DNA of 64,000 nucleotides from Pseudomonas sp. Irchel 3E20 (GCF_900187645.1 NZ_FYEE01000002.1:194639-258638), one strand, 5' to 3'; counted from the first letter of the stretch, positions 20,433 to 29,560 are shown. Translations and numbers: made by a program. The notes: generated by a model from the letters alone, not told the origin.

Positions 20433-21776
20433 TCAGGGTTGGCCGGCGGCCTTGGGTGTGAGAGGCAGTTCCAGGCTGGCGACAAAGCCGCCCTCTGGGT
20501 GGTTGGCCAGGACCAGGCTGCCGCCATGGCGCTCTGCCGCCCGGCGTGCGATGGCCAGCCCCAGGCCATGGCCGGCCGCGGTCTGCCCCGGCGCGCGGTA
20601 GAAGGGCTCGCCCAACTGGCTCAAGTGCTCGGCGGCCACGCCCGGGCCGTGATCGCGCACACTGATGACGATTTTCTCGCCTTCGCGCCATGCGCTCATC
20701 TCGATCGGTTGCCCGGCCGGGTTGAAGCGCTGGGCGTTACGCAGCAAGTTATCCACAGCCCGCTCGATCATGGTGGGCCACCCCTTGAGCTGCAATGGCG
20801 ACGGCGCCTGTAACTGCACGTTGGCGTCGACGGTGTTGAACTGCGCTTCTTTTTGCAGGGTGGCGAGCAGGGCGCTGAGGTCGATATCTTCGGCGCTGGC
20901 GTTGTCGGCATCGACCCGCGCCAGAACCAGGATTTCGCTGATTAAGGCTTCCAGGCGATCGCATTCGCGGGTCAGGCGCGGCCAGAGTTTTTCCCGCTCC
21001 TGGGGGCTGGCCCGCTCCGCTAGGGCCAGGGCGATGCGCAGCCGCGCCAGGGGCGAGCGCAGTTCATGGGATACGTCGCGCAGCAGTTGGCGCTGGCTGC
21101 CGATCAGGCTTTGCAGGCGTGCGCCCATGCGGTTGAAGTCGTTGGCCAACACGCCGAATTCATCGCGCCGGTTGGCCAGGCGCGCCAGGCTGTTTTGCTG
21201 ATACGTGGTCTGGCCCAGGTCATGCACGGCGCCGCGCAAGCGGCTCAAGGGGCGGGTGATGGACAGGGTCACCAGCAGGCTGAACAACGTCAGCACCACC
21301 AATGCAATCCCCAGGGCACTGAGGGGCCAGAGCAGGCTTTCGCGATGCCAGGCGTCGAGTTCCGGGTGGGCGATGCGGTAGATCAGCAGGTAGGTGTCGC
21401 CGGTGGAGGGGCTGGTGTATTCGGTGGTCAGGCGCCGCCAGGGTAGGTTGCGGTCGTTGTGGTCATTCTGGCGGGCTTCGAACGCCGCCGCGCGGCGCGG
21501 GAAAGTGCCATGCACCACCGGCTCGCCGCTTTCGTTGAGTACCTGAACGTCAATGCGATAGCGCCGCTTGCGGTTTTCCAGCAGGCGTTGGGCGGCGTCC
21601 TCGCCCTGCGTTTCGTAAACCTGGGTCCACTTCTGGGCCAGGGTGCTCAGGCCCGGGTGGCGGCTGAGAATCCAGGCGTCCTGGTTGAGCATGTGCCCCA
21701 ATGCGATGGATAACCCTGCGACCAGGGCAATAGCCAGCCAGAAGCTGGCAAGGATGCGCCAAAACAGTGATCGCAC
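20433..21776 (-). CDS. CpxA-like sensor histidine kinase
   Basis: The 447-residue kinase has two membrane helices (about 7-28 and 148-172), a periplasmic sensor loop, a HAMP domain, a HisKA domain with the phosphorylated His237 in SHELRSP, and an ATPase domain with DHGPG and GHGLGLAI motifs. It lies downstream of an OmpR-type regulator and a Spy/CpxP-like gene on the same strand, an order like the envelope-stress Cpx system. The name CpxA is by architecture and neighbourhood. Specificity could instead resemble metal or antimicrobial sensors such as PfeS or PmrB. Confidence 0.88.
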   Translation of the reverse strand: MRSLFWRILASFWLAIALVAGLSIALGHMLNQDAWILSRHPGLSTLAQKWTQVYETQGEDAAQRLLENRKRRYRIDVQVLNESGEPVVHGTFPRRAAAFEARQNDHNDRNLPWRRLTTEYTSPSTGDTYLLIYRIAHPELDAWHRESLLWPLSALGIALVVLTLFSLLVTLSITRPLSRLRGAVHDLGQTTYQQNSLARLANRRDEFGVLANDFNRMGARLQSLIGSQRQLLRDVSHELRSPLARLRIALALAERASPQEREKLWPRLTRECDRLEALISEILVLARVDADNASAEDIDLSALLATLQKEAQFNTVDANVQLQAPSPLQLKGWPTMIERAVDNLLRNAQRFNPAGQPIEMSAWREGEKIVISVRDHGPGVAAEHLSQLGEPFYRAPGQTAAGHGLGLAIARRAAERHGGSLVLANHPEGGFVASLELPLTPKAAGQP

Positions 21777-21881
21777 GGGGTGTCCTCAAGCAGAGAAAGC
21801 CCGATGGCGGGGACCATCGGGCTCTGGGGGGCTGTGTCGCCAGGGAGGTCAGCCGACGTGGCTGGCCGACCCGGTGGCGGG

Positions 21882-22319
21882 TTATTGCGCCTTTTGCGCT
21901 TGCTGAGCTTTCCAGGCCTTGAACTGGGCCCATTCGGCGCGGCGCTCGGTTTGCTTCTTCTGGATTTCGTCGAACTGCTTCTGCTGTTCAGGCTTGAGCA
22001 GGCCACGAATCGCTGTGTCGGTTTTCTGGTGGGTGGCGGCCAATTGGTCCTTGAGGGCCTTTTGCTCGGCGGCCGGGAGTTTTTCCAGGTAGGTGTCGAC
22101 CAGTTGCTTGCGCTCGCGCATTTGCTCGCCCATCAACTTGCCGATCTGCTGGCGCTGTTCGCGGCTCAGGTCCAGTTCGCTGTAGGGGCCTTTGCCGTGC
22201 ATCTGGCCGCCGTGGCGCGGGCCGTCATGGCCGGTCATCGGGCCTGCGCCTTCAGGCATGGCCATGGCAACGGTGGGCAGGGCCGCGGCGAACATCAGAG
22301 CGATCAGGGTCTTGCGCAT
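21882..22319 (-). CDS. Spy/CpxP family periplasmic protein
   Basis: The 145-residue product begins with a clear signal peptide (MRKTLIALMFAAALPTVAMA). The rest is highly charged and helical, with an LTxxQ-like repeat seen as LSREQRQQIGKLM. Spy and CpxP are periplasmic chaperone or repressor proteins made under envelope stress. The frame stays open to 22379, but ATG 22319 precedes the signal peptide. A GTAAA-N6-GTAAA box lies about 83 bases upstream, consistent with control by the adjacent CpxR-like regulator. It sits between regulator and kinase. Confidence 0.85.
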   Translation of the reverse strand: MRKTLIALMFAAALPTVAMAMPEGAGPMTGHDGPRHGGQMHGKGPYSELDLSREQRQQIGKLMGEQMRERKQLVDTYLEKLPAAEQKALKDQLAATHQKTDTAIRGLLKPEQQKQFDEIQKKQTERRAEWAQFKAWKAQQAQKAQ

Positions 22320-22401
22320 GGTGTATCTCCTTGTCTCGTTCCCGGTCAGTTCCGGATGTCTGCAGATTACGCAGATCAAGGTCAGCGGCGGTCAGGGCAA
22401 G

Positions 22402-22417
22402 GTAAAGGTAGGGTAAA
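22402..22417. promoter_or_regulatory. CpxR-type box before the Spy/CpxP-like gene
   Basis: GTAAA (22402-22406) and GTAAA (22413-22417) are in direct repeat with a 6-base gap, a one-turn period. The E. coli CpxR site is GTAAA-N4-8-GTAAA. It lies in the 180-base gap between the regulator gene and the Spy-like gene it probably controls. Confidence 0.6.
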
Positions 22418-22499
22418 GAGGAGGGCAAGGGGTAAGCGGCAAGCTTCAAGCTGAAAGAGGGAGAGGTCGTGCTTTTACTTGCCGCTCCCAACTTGTCGC

Positions 22500-23177
22500 T
22501 CAAGGGCTGTAATAGTAGCCGCGGCTGCGCAGGGCGACGATGCGCGGGCGGCCGTCGGCGTGGGGGCCGATTTTTTTGCGCAGGTTGCTCACGTGCATGT
22601 CCAGGCTGCGGTCATAGAGGGTCAGTTTGCGGCCCAGGGCGATCTGCGCCAGTTCCTGTTTGTCCAGCGGTTCGCCCGGTTGCTTGAGCAAGGCTTCGAG
22701 CAGACGGCTTTCAGAGAGGGTCAGGGTGAACTCCTGAGCGTCGATGTTGACCACGCCACGCACGGGGCTGAAGCATAGGTCGCCCAACTCCATCTGGCTG
22801 GACACGGCGGCGGGGTGGCTGCGGCGCAGCACGGCACGCAGGCGTGCGGTAAGTTCGCGGGGGTCGCAGGGCTTGGCCAGGTAGTCGTCGGCGCCCAGTT
22901 CCAGGCCGAGGATGCGGTCCAGGGGTTCGCCGCGGGCCGAGAGCATCAGCACCGGCAGCTCGGGGTGGTCGTGGCGCAGTTGCTTGAGCAACTCCAGGCC
23001 GCTGCCGTCGGGCAGCATCACGTCCAGCACGACGGCGGCCGGGGCGGCCTCGGCCAATGCCGCGCGGGCGCTCAGGCCATCATGGCAGGCGCGTACCGCA
23101 AAGCCTTCCTGGCTGAGCCAGCTCGACAGCAGTTCGCACAGCTCCTGGTCATCGTCAATCAGTAACAGGTCGCTCAT
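22500..23177 (-). CDS. CpxR-like OmpR-family response regulator
   Basis: The 225-residue protein has a receiver domain with the acidic pocket (DDD at 8-10), phospho-acceptor D52 in LDVMLPDGSG and K102 in AKPCDP. An OmpR/PhoB winged helix ends in RSRGYYYSP. The kinase gene and a Spy-like gene follow on the same strand. The preceding gene (23185-23595) ends 7 bases upstream of this start, so all four may form one unit. Regulation of the Spy-like gene is suggested by the GTAAA direct repeat. Confidence 0.92.
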   Translation of the reverse strand: MSDLLLIDDDQELCELLSSWLSQEGFAVRACHDGLSARAALAEAAPAAVVLDVMLPDGSGLELLKQLRHDHPELPVLMLSARGEPLDRILGLELGADDYLAKPCDPRELTARLRAVLRRSHPAAVSSQMELGDLCFSPVRGVVNIDAQEFTLTLSESRLLEALLKQPGEPLDKQELAQIALGRKLTLYDRSLDMHVSNLRKKIGPHADGRPRIVALRSRGYYYSP

Positions 23178-23184
23178 GACTCAC

Positions 23185-23595
23185 TCAATTTAGCCATTGT
23201 CGGCGTTGTCTACGCCCGCCACTGGCGAAGATACCGCACAGCAACGCCAACAGCGCTACGCCGCCGCCCGTGACGAACCACTGCTGCTGATCGGTCAGCA
23301 GGCGCGGGTCGGCATTGGCCTGCAACTCTTTGAGTTGCAGCTTCAGGCGCTGGTTCTCTTGGCGCAGGCGGGCGAGTTGGGCGCTTTCGCGCTCGCCATC
23401 GGCTCGTTGCAGTTGGATGTTCAGCTCATCGCGCAGCCGTTCGCTTTCTTTCAAACGCTGCTGCAACTCGGTGATCTGGGCACCGGCGCTCAGGGACAGG
23501 GGCGTCGAATTGCCCGCATCCGTACCGGGTTCGGCTTGGGCGTAAGCCCCGATCGACAACGTGACCAACAGCAGACACAACGGACTTAAGCGCAT
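23185..23595 (-). CDS. Signal-peptide coiled-coil membrane protein, unknown function
   Basis: The 136-residue protein has an N-terminal signal peptide (MRLSPLCLLLVTLSIGAYAQA), a long central coiled coil rich in Leu, Gln and Arg (about 45-100), and a C-terminal hydrophobic segment (GGGVALLALLCGIFASGG) followed by a basic tail. The plan resembles the coiled-coil part of YgiM/TIGR04211 proteins, but no SH3 domain is present. It ends 7 bases before the response regulator start, which suggests co-transcription. An earlier in-frame ATG at 23613 is less likely because it would spoil the signal peptide. Confidence 0.75.
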   Translation of the reverse strand: MRLSPLCLLLVTLSIGAYAQAEPGTDAGNSTPLSLSAGAQITELQQRLKESERLRDELNIQLQRADGERESAQLARLRQENQRLKLQLKELQANADPRLLTDQQQWFVTGGGVALLALLCGIFASGGRRQRRQWLN

Positions 23596-23666
23596 CGGAA
23601 CTCCTGATTCCAAACGAGTGTTGGGCAGGTTGTCGGCCGCGGAACGAGAATAATGAGCGATTGAGA

Positions 23667-23706
23667 GGCCGATGAGCCCATAAGGTTCATCGGCCAGTGT
23701 TTTTTT
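23667..23706. terminator. Stem-loop between yciI-like gene and upstream neighbour
   Basis: GGCCGATGA and TCATCGGCC form a perfect 9-bp stem. The T-run is on the plus-strand side, directly at the stop of the minus-strand YciI-like gene. For that gene the stem lacks a downstream U-run, so it may act as a weak terminator or as a barrier to antisense transcription. Confidence 0.45.
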
Positions 23707-24004
23707 ACGGCAGCACTTGCTTGAACGGTTTGACCGTAACGCTGGCGTAGACGCCTGCGCTGATGTACGGGTCGGCGTCCGCCCAGGCCTGGGCCGCGCT
23801 CAGGGAATCGAACTGGGCCACGATCAGGCTGCCGGTGAACCCGGCGGCGCCGGGGTCATTGCTGTCCACGGCCGGGTTGGGCCCGGCCAGTACCACGCGG
23901 CCTTCGGCCTTGAGCTGTTGCAGCCGTTCCAGGTGGGCGGGGCGGGCAGCGAGGCGGTTTTCCAGGGAGTTGGCGACGTCGGTGGCAACGATGGCGTAGA
24001 GCAT
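23705..24004 (-). CDS. YciI family protein
   Basis: The 99-residue protein starts MLYAIVATD and shows the YciI/DGPF ferredoxin-like fold pattern, with [22 protein letters not shown] and [10 protein letters not shown]. The conserved histidine and aspartate (H in RPAHLER, D in ADPY) are those thought to form the active site of the family. The reaction is unknown. It lies one base downstream of the septation protein gene (23705-24004 versus 24006-24602), so the two are almost certainly one transcript, as in many gamma-proteobacteria. Confidence 0.93.
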   Translation of the reverse strand: MLYAIVATDVANSLENRLAARPAHLERLQQLKAEGRVVLAGPNPAVDSNDPGAAGFTGSLIVAQFDSLSAAQAWADADPYISAGVYASVTVKPFKQVLP

Positions 24005-24005
24005 G

Positions 24006-24602
24006 TCAGTCCTCGGTTTTTGGCGTGGTGGGGTCGGCGTCATGCAGGTGGCGCGACAGGTAGATGCCCTGGCCGACCAGGAACAGCACGGTCATGCCCA
24101 GGCTGCCGAACACCTTGAAATCGACCCAGATGCTCTGGAAGGTGAACGCGACGAACAGGTTGGCCGCGCCGCAGAACAGGAAGAATGCGATCCAGGCCAG
24201 GTTCAGGCGCACCCAGACTGGCTCCGGCAGGGTCAGCGCGTGGCCCATGATGCGTTTGATAAGCAGGCGGTCGCCGATGAAATGGCTGCCGGCAAAGGCC
24301 AGCGCGAACAGCCAGTTGACCACCGGCGCCTTCCATTTGAGGAAGGTTTCGCTGTGGAAGGCCAGGGTCAGGCTCCCGAACACCAGGCAGGCGATCAGGG
24401 TCAGCCATTGGCTTTTTTCCAGTTTGCGTTGGGAGATGAACAGCGCGCCGTAGACCACCAGGGAACTGACGATCAGCATGGCCGTGGCGCTGTAGATGCC
24501 ACCGACCGTCAGCTCATGGCCGGCAATATCGACGACCCGTGGGTCGATTTTGTAGACGATGAAAAACAGGAGCAGCGGGATGAAGTCGATGAATTGTTTC
24601 AC
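24006..24602 (-). CDS. yciB: Inner-membrane septation protein A (YciB/IspZ)
   Basis: The 198-residue protein has about five to six membrane helices and the YciB signature [17 protein letters not shown] at its N-terminus, plus [16 protein letters not shown]. It belongs to the intracellular septation protein A family, which affects envelope integrity and cell division. The frame is open to 24641, but homologues start at (M)KQFIDF, so GTG 24602 is chosen. The divergent PHP gene starts 87 bases away, and the two share one regulatory gap. Confidence 0.92.
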   Translation of the reverse strand: MKQFIDFIPLLLFFIVYKIDPRVVDIAGHELTVGGIYSATAMLIVSSLVVYGALFISQRKLEKSQWLTLIACLVFGSLTLAFHSETFLKWKAPVVNWLFALAFAGSHFIGDRLLIKRIMGHALTLPEPVWVRLNLAWIAFFLFCGAANLFVAFTFQSIWVDFKVFGSLGMTVLFLVGQGIYLSRHLHDADPTTPKTED

Positions 24603-24689
24603 AGTGGCAGCCAGAAGCAGGATGTGGCGGCATAATAACAAACATCCATGACAGCGATAGCGCTGGCTAATTTAAGGTTGAACCCTCCC

Positions 24690-25553
24690 GTGAATGTTGA
24701 TTTGCACTGCCATAGCACGGCCTCCGATGGCGCATTGGCGCCTGAAGTTCTGGTGGCGCGTGCCTTTGAAAAAGGCGTGCGAGTGCTGGCCCTGACCGAC
24801 CACGACACCCTCGAAGGCCTGCACGAGGCCCGTGTGGCGGCCCAGGCGTTGGGCATGCAACTGGTCAACGGCGTTGAGCTGTCGTGCACCTGGGGCGGTG
24901 CCACCATCCACATTTTGGGCTACGGCTTTGACGTCGATGCGCCGCCGCTGGTGGACGCCATTGCCCAGTTGCACGACGGCCGCTGGCTGCGTTCCGAAGA
25001 GATCAGCCGCAAGCTCGCGCTTAAGGGCATGCCCGGTGCGCTCGACGGCGCCCGCGCGATCCAGCAGGAACTGGGCGACAGCGGCAATGCCCCGGCCCGC
25101 CCGCATTTCGCCGACTGGATGGTGCGTGAAGGTTTCGTCAAGGATCGCGCCGAAGCATTCCGCAAGTGGCTCGGCGCCGGTAAGCTGGGGGACGTCAAGC
25201 AGCACTGGCCGACCCTGGAAGATACCGTCGCGACCCTGCGTGCCGCCGGTGCCTGGGTCAGCCTGGCCCACCCCTGGCATTACGATTTCACCCGTAGCAA
25301 GCGCCGCAAGTTGATTGGCGACTATATTCAAGCGGGCGGCCACGCGATCGAAGTGGTCAATGGCCATCAGCCTGCCGAACAAGTGGGCAGCCTGGCCATC
25401 CTGGCCCGCGAGTTTGGCCTGCTGGTCAGCGCCGGCAGTGATTTCCATGGCCCTGGGGGCTGGTCGGAGATTGGGGAGTACCGTCCGCTGCCAGACGATC
25501 TGCCACTGCTTTGGTCCCGTTTCAAACATGAGCCAGCCGTTATCGCCGTCTGA
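24690..25553 (+). CDS. PHP domain phosphatase (RNase AM / YciV type)
   Basis: The 287-residue protein starts VNVDLHCHSTASDG, where D4, H6 and H8 are PHP metal ligands, followed by DHDTLEG and, near the end, SAGSDFHGPG. E. coli YciV (RnaAM) removes 3'-phosphate from nucleoside 3',5'-bisphosphates and matures rRNA 5' ends. The GTG at 24690 fits the family start MNVDLHCHS. An ATG at 24648 would add 14 residues. The gene is followed within 13 bases by yciO, then scpA, scpB and rluB, a conserved gamma-proteobacterial order. Confidence 0.88.
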   Translation: MNVDLHCHSTASDGALAPEVLVARAFEKGVRVLALTDHDTLEGLHEARVAAQALGMQLVNGVELSCTWGGATIHILGYGFDVDAPPLVDAIAQLHDGRWLRSEEISRKLALKGMPGALDGARAIQQELGDSGNAPARPHFADWMVREGFVKDRAEAFRKWLGAGKLGDVKQHWPTLEDTVATLRAAGAWVSLAHPWHYDFTRSKRRKLIGDYIQAGGHAIEVVNGHQPAEQVGSLAILAREFGLLVSAGSDFHGPGGWSEIGEYRPLPDDLPLLWSRFKHEPAVIAV

Positions 25554-25566
25554 ACAGGTAGACAAT

Positions 25567-26196
25567 GTGAGTCAATTTTTCCAGATTCATCCGGAAAACC
25601 CGCAAGCGCGCCTGATAAAACAGGCGGTGGAGATCATCCGCAAGGGCGGTGTGGTCATCTATCCAACCGATTCCTCCTACGCCATTGGCTGCCAGATCGG
25701 CGACAAGAACGCCGTGGAGCGGGTGCGGCGCTTGCGCCAATTGGACGATAAGCACAACTTTGCGCTGATCTGCTGCGATCTGTCGCAATTGGGCTTGTTC
25801 GCCAAGATCGATACCGGCACCTTTCGCCTGCTCAAGGCTCACACGCCAGGGCCCTACACCTTCATTCTCAACGCCACCCGGGAAGTGCCGCGCCTGTTGC
25901 TGCACCCGAAAAAACGCACCATCGGCCTGCGCGTGCCCAGCCACCCCATTGCCCTGGCGCTGCTGGCGGAACTGGGTGAGCCTCTGATGAGCGTGACCCT
26001 GATCCTGCCCGGCGAGACCGAGCCCCTGGAAGACCCCTACGAAATGCGCCAACTCCTGGAAAAACAGGTCGACCTGATTATCGACGGCGGTTTCGGCGGC
26101 AATAAGGCTTCTACCGTCATCAACCTGGCCGACGGCGAGCCCGAGGTGATTCGCGTCGGTTGCGGCGACCCGGCGCCGTTTTTGGTCGAGGCCTAG
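25567..26196 (+). CDS. yciO: YciO (Sua5/YrdC family) protein
   Basis: The 209-residue protein begins VSQFFQIHPENPQARL, nearly the start of E. coli YciO. It has the YrdC/Sua5 nucleotide-binding features: YPTDSSYAIGC near 35-45, the HTPGPYTFIL block and LRVPSHPIA. Sua5 and TsaC make threonylcarbamoyl-AMP for the t6A modification of tRNA. YciO is a paralogue with weak or different activity, so the function is not certain. GTG 25567 is chosen over ATG 25528 because the family starts at MSQFF. scpA begins immediately after its stop. Confidence 0.9.
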   Translation: MSQFFQIHPENPQARLIKQAVEIIRKGGVVIYPTDSSYAIGCQIGDKNAVERVRRLRQLDDKHNFALICCDLSQLGLFAKIDTGTFRLLKAHTPGPYTFILNATREVPRLLLHPKKRTIGLRVPSHPIALALLAELGEPLMSVTLILPGETEPLEDPYEMRQLLEKQVDLIIDGGFGGNKASTVINLADGEPEVIRVGCGDPAPFLVEA

Positions 26197-27015
26197 ATGT
26201 CGGCGGCGGAAACTGTCGATAGCCAGGCCGGCGCCCAGCAGGAACTGCCGTTCGCCATGGTGTACGGCCAGGCTGTCCTGGAAATGCCCCTGGACCTGTA
26301 CATCCCGCCCGACGCCCTGGAGGTGTTCCTTGACGCCTTCGAGGGGCCACTGGACTTGCTGCTGTACCTGATCCGCAAGCAGAACATCAACATCCTCGAC
26401 ATCCCCGTGGCGGAAATCACCCGCCAGTACATGGGCTATGTCGAACTGATGCAGTCGGTGCGCCTGGAACTGGCCGCCGAGTACCTGGTAATGGCCGCCA
26501 TGCTGGCGGAGATCAAGTCACGCATGCTGCTGCCGCGCTCGGCCGAAGTGGAGGCCGAGGAAGACGACCCCCGCGCCGAACTGATCCGCCGCTTGCAGGA
26601 ATACGAGCGCTTCAAGGCCGCCGCCGAAGGCATCGATGGCCTCAGCCGGGTCGGCCGCGACGTGGTGGTGCCCAAGCTCGACGCCCCCGAGGCGCGGGCG
26701 CGTAAGCTGCTGCCGGACGTCAGCCTGGAGGAGCTGCTGATGTCCATGGCCGAAGTGCTGCGCCGTGGCGATATGTTTGAAAGCCACCAGGTCAGCCGCG
26801 AGGCGCTGTCCACCCGCGAGCGCATGAGCGATGTGCTCGAACGCCTCAAGGGCGGCGGTTTCGTGCCCTTTGTCGAGCTGTTCACCGCCGAGGAAGGGCG
26901 CCTGGGTGTGGTGGTGACCTTTATGGCGGTGCTTGAACTGGTCAAGGAATCCCTGGTCGAGCTGGTGCAGAATGACGCCTTTGCACCCATCCATGTGCGG
27001 GCGCGAGCCGAATAA
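26197..27015 (+). CDS. scpA: Segregation and condensation protein A
   Basis: The 272-residue kleisin starts in the base after the yciO stop. The N-terminal FEGPLDLLLYLIRKQNINILDIPVAEIT block (about 44-73) is the SMC-binding signature of ScpA, and the C-terminal winged helix closes the ring on the other SMC head. It acts with SMC and ScpB in chromosome compaction and segregation. The smc gene is not in the window. scpB starts 12 bases downstream. Confidence 0.96.
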   Translation: MSAAETVDSQAGAQQELPFAMVYGQAVLEMPLDLYIPPDALEVFLDAFEGPLDLLLYLIRKQNINILDIPVAEITRQYMGYVELMQSVRLELAAEYLVMAAMLAEIKSRMLLPRSAEVEAEEDDPRAELIRRLQEYERFKAAAEGIDGLSRVGRDVVVPKLDAPEARARKLLPDVSLEELLMSMAEVLRRGDMFESHQVSREALSTRERMSDVLERLKGGGFVPFVELFTAEEGRLGVVVTFMAVLELVKESLVELVQNDAFAPIHVRARAE

Positions 27016-27027
27016 CGAGCCAAATCC

Positions 27028-27978
27028 ATGAACCTGAACGAACCCCGCGAGCTGGCGCCCCTGCTTGAAGCCTTTCTGCTGGCCTCGGGAAAACCCCAAT
27101 CCCTGGAACGCCTGTTCGAGCTGTTTGAAGAGGGCGAGCGGCCCGAGCCGCCGGTATTCAAGAAAGCCCTGACCCTGCTGGCCAAGTCCTGCGAGGGGCG
27201 TGCCTTCGAGCTTAAAGAGGTGGCCTCGGGCTATCGCTTGCAGATCCGCGAGAAATTCTCGCCCTGGGTCGGCCGCTTGTGGGAAGAGCGGCCGCAGCGT
27301 TACTCGCGGGCGATGCTGGAAACCATGGCGCTGATCGCTTATCGCCAGCCGATCACCCGGGGCGAAATCGAGGACGTGCGCGGCGTGGCGGTCAACAGCC
27401 ACATCGTCAAGACCTTGCTGGAGCGCGAGTGGATCCGCATCGTCGGCTACCGCGACGTGCCCGGTAAACCGGCGATGTTCGCCACCACCAAGGGCTTTCT
27501 CGACCACTTCAACCTGAAGAACCTCGACGACCTGCCGCCCCTGGCCGAGCTGCGCGAGTTGGAGCCCGACCCGGTCCTGGACTTCGACGACGCCCCTGTG
27601 CCCCAGGCCCTGCAGGCCTTGGCCGACGCCAGCGCCGAGGCGGACGAGCCCAAGGACGAAACCAGTTTCCACACCCTGCTGCTGGAACTGGACTCGATGG
27701 AAGAGGGGATCAAGACCGATTTCGACGACTTGCTGCGCGATGGCGCGGGCGAGGCGCAGGCCGAGGTGGACGTGGCTGAAGTTGAACGTCCGGCCCCGGC
27801 CCAAACGCCACAGGCGCAGGAAGACGACGTGCTGGGCGTGGCTCAGGCCCGGGAACAACTCCTGGCCGCCGTCGCCGCCCTGGAGCAACCCAAACCCCAG
27901 CTGAGCGACGAAGAAGCCGAAGCCTTGGCGCTGGCCGAAGCTATCGAAAACGAACGACGCCAGTTTGACGACGAATGA
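27028..27978 (+). CDS. scpB: Segregation and condensation protein B
   Basis: The 316-residue protein has the tandem winged-helix core of ScpB in the first 180 residues (LLEAFLLASGKPQSLERL, then METMALIAYRQPITRGEIEDVRG). A long acidic, Ala/Glu-rich tail (about 190-316) is common in Pseudomonas ScpB but absent from shorter homologues. It forms a dimer on ScpA. Spacing of 12 bases from scpA supports translation from one mRNA. Confidence 0.95.
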   Translation: MNLNEPRELAPLLEAFLLASGKPQSLERLFELFEEGERPEPPVFKKALTLLAKSCEGRAFELKEVASGYRLQIREKFSPWVGRLWEERPQRYSRAMLETMALIAYRQPITRGEIEDVRGVAVNSHIVKTLLEREWIRIVGYRDVPGKPAMFATTKGFLDHFNLKNLDDLPPLAELRELEPDPVLDFDDAPVPQALQALADASAEADEPKDETSFHTLLLELDSMEEGIKTDFDDLLRDGAGEAQAEVDVAEVERPAPAQTPQAQEDDVLGVAQAREQLLAAVAALEQPKPQLSDEEAEALALAEAIENERRQFDDE

Positions 27979-27984
27979 CCCCCC

Positions 27985-28176
27985 ATGACCTCAACCAAAG
28001 ACCCGTGCATCAGCGTTTGCAAGTTCAGCGACGATATCTGCGTGGGCTGCGGGCGTAGCAAGCGGCAAATCAAGGCCTGGAAGAAACTCGACAAGGCCGG
28101 CAAACGCGCGATCCTCGCCGACGCCGCGCTGCGTCTGCTGGCCCTCAAGGCCACCGGCCGGCGGAAAAGCAAATAA
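27985..28176 (+). CDS. DUF1289 small cysteine protein
   Basis: The 63-residue product carries four cysteines at 8, 12, 19 and 22 (CISVCKFSDDICVGCGRS), the DUF1289 signature, which probably binds a metal such as zinc or an iron-sulfur cluster. A basic tail follows (TGRRKSK). It starts six bases after scpB, in the same operon. Function is unknown. Confidence 0.88.
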   Translation: MTSTKDPCISVCKFSDDICVGCGRSKRQIKAWKKLDKAGKRAILADAALRLLALKATGRRKSK

Positions 28177-28318
28177 GCCGGCGCTTATCCACTAGTCTGT
28201 GATGCGCATAGGCCTGCATGGGCGTATGATTCGCGACCCTTTGGCGATCCCTTCGCCAGACGACCAGATTCCAACGCTTCAGGCCAGGCCTGAACAGACC
28301 ACACCGGGAGGTGCCCAG

Positions 28319-29521
28319 ATGAGTATCAACGACCAGAAAGACGACCAGGAAATCGGCCCCGCAGGCGAAAAACTGCAGAAGGTATTGGCCCGTATCGGCG
28401 TCGGTTCGCGCCGCGACGTCGAAGCCTGGATCAGCCACGGCCGCATCAAGGTCAACGGCAAAGACGCCACCCTGGGGCTGCGCGTTGACATGCACGACGC
28501 CATCACCATCGACGGCAAAGTCATCAAGCGCGAAGAGGCGGCCGAGTCGGTGCGCCGCGTCATCATGTACAACAAGCCCGATGGCGAGATCTGCACCCGC
28601 GACGACCCGGAAGGCCGCCCGACGGTGTTCGACAAGATGCCGCGCCCTAAAGAAGGCCGCTGGATCAACATCGGTCGCCTCGACATCAACACCACGGGCC
28701 TGTTGATGTTCACCACCGACGGTGAGCTGGCCAACCGCCTGATGCACCCCTCCTATGAGATGGACCGTGAGTACGCGGTGCGTGTGCGTGGTGAAGTCGA
28801 CGACGAGATGATCGAACGCCTGAAGGCGGGCGTGGTGCTCGAAGACGGCCCGGCCAAGTTCACCGACATCAAGCAAGCGCCGGGTGGCGAAGGCTTCAAC
28901 CACTGGTACCACTGCGTGGTGATGGAAGGCCGCAACCGTGAAGTGCGGCGCCTGTGGGAATCTCAGGGCCTGGTGGTCAGCCGCCTCAAGCGCGTGCGTT
29001 TCGGCCCGGTGTTCCTCAACTCCGACCTGCCGATGGGCCGCTGGCGCGAAATGAGCCAGTACGAGGTGGACATCCTCGCCGCCGAAGTGGGCCTGACCCC
29101 CGTGGCCATGCCGCAGATGAACGCCAAGAGCAAAGACAAGCTTGAGCGGATGCAGCGTAAGTCGTCCCGCCCGGTGGGCAAGAGCGAGCGTGTGCGCACG
29201 CTGCGCCCGGTGGCCGGAACGCCGGCGACTGGGCCACGCCCAAGCCGCGAGCCGCAGATCGAAGGCGAGCGGCCGGCCCGCAAGCCCGCGCCACGCCAGG
29301 ACGGCGAACGCGCACCACGCCCAGCCAAGGGCCGCGGTGCCCCGGCAACCGGGCGCGGCACGCCGGTGGCCGATCGTCCCGCCGACACCAAACGCCCGGC
29401 CAAGCCAGGCGCCAAGCGCCCGGGCATTGCCCTGGTCGACCGCGACGCACCGTCCGGCAAGCGCCGCGGCGCACCGGCAGGCTCCGGCCAGCGCCCGGGG
29501 TTTGGGCGTAAGAAGCCTTGA
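28319..29521 (+). CDS. rluB: 23S rRNA pseudouridine synthase RluB
   Basis: The 400-residue protein has an N-terminal S4 RNA-binding domain (KLQKVLARIGVGSRRDVEAWI) and an RsuA/RluB-type catalytic domain with the active aspartate in GRLDINTTGLL. RluB converts U2605 of 23S rRNA (E. coli numbering) to pseudouridine. A C-terminal extension of about 130 residues is rich in Arg, Lys, Pro and Ala; it is disordered and probably RNA-binding, as in other pseudomonads. ATG 28319 has GGGAGG upstream. The longer open frame to 28199 has no family match. Confidence 0.95.
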   Translation: MSINDQKDDQEIGPAGEKLQKVLARIGVGSRRDVEAWISHGRIKVNGKDATLGLRVDMHDAITIDGKVIKREEAAESVRRVIMYNKPDGEICTRDDPEGRPTVFDKMPRPKEGRWINIGRLDINTTGLLMFTTDGELANRLMHPSYEMDREYAVRVRGEVDDEMIERLKAGVVLEDGPAKFTDIKQAPGGEGFNHWYHCVVMEGRNREVRRLWESQGLVVSRLKRVRFGPVFLNSDLPMGRWREMSQYEVDILAAEVGLTPVAMPQMNAKSKDKLERMQRKSSRPVGKSERVRTLRPVAGTPATGPRPSREPQIEGERPARKPAPRQDGERAPRPAKGRGAPATGRGTPVADRPADTKRPAKPGAKRPGIALVDRDAPSGKRRGAPAGSGQRPGFGRKKP

Positions 29522-29560
29522 GGGCAGCGGCTAGGGTTTAGCGGCAAGCGGCAAGAGAGA

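Noticed and set aside
20749..20757. Exact DnaA box TTATCCACA within the sensor kinase gene
   Set aside because: Single copy inside coding sequence, without partner; chance is likely.
26518..27888. 456-codon minus-strand frame opposite scpA/scpB
   Set aside because: Shadow of two conserved genes.
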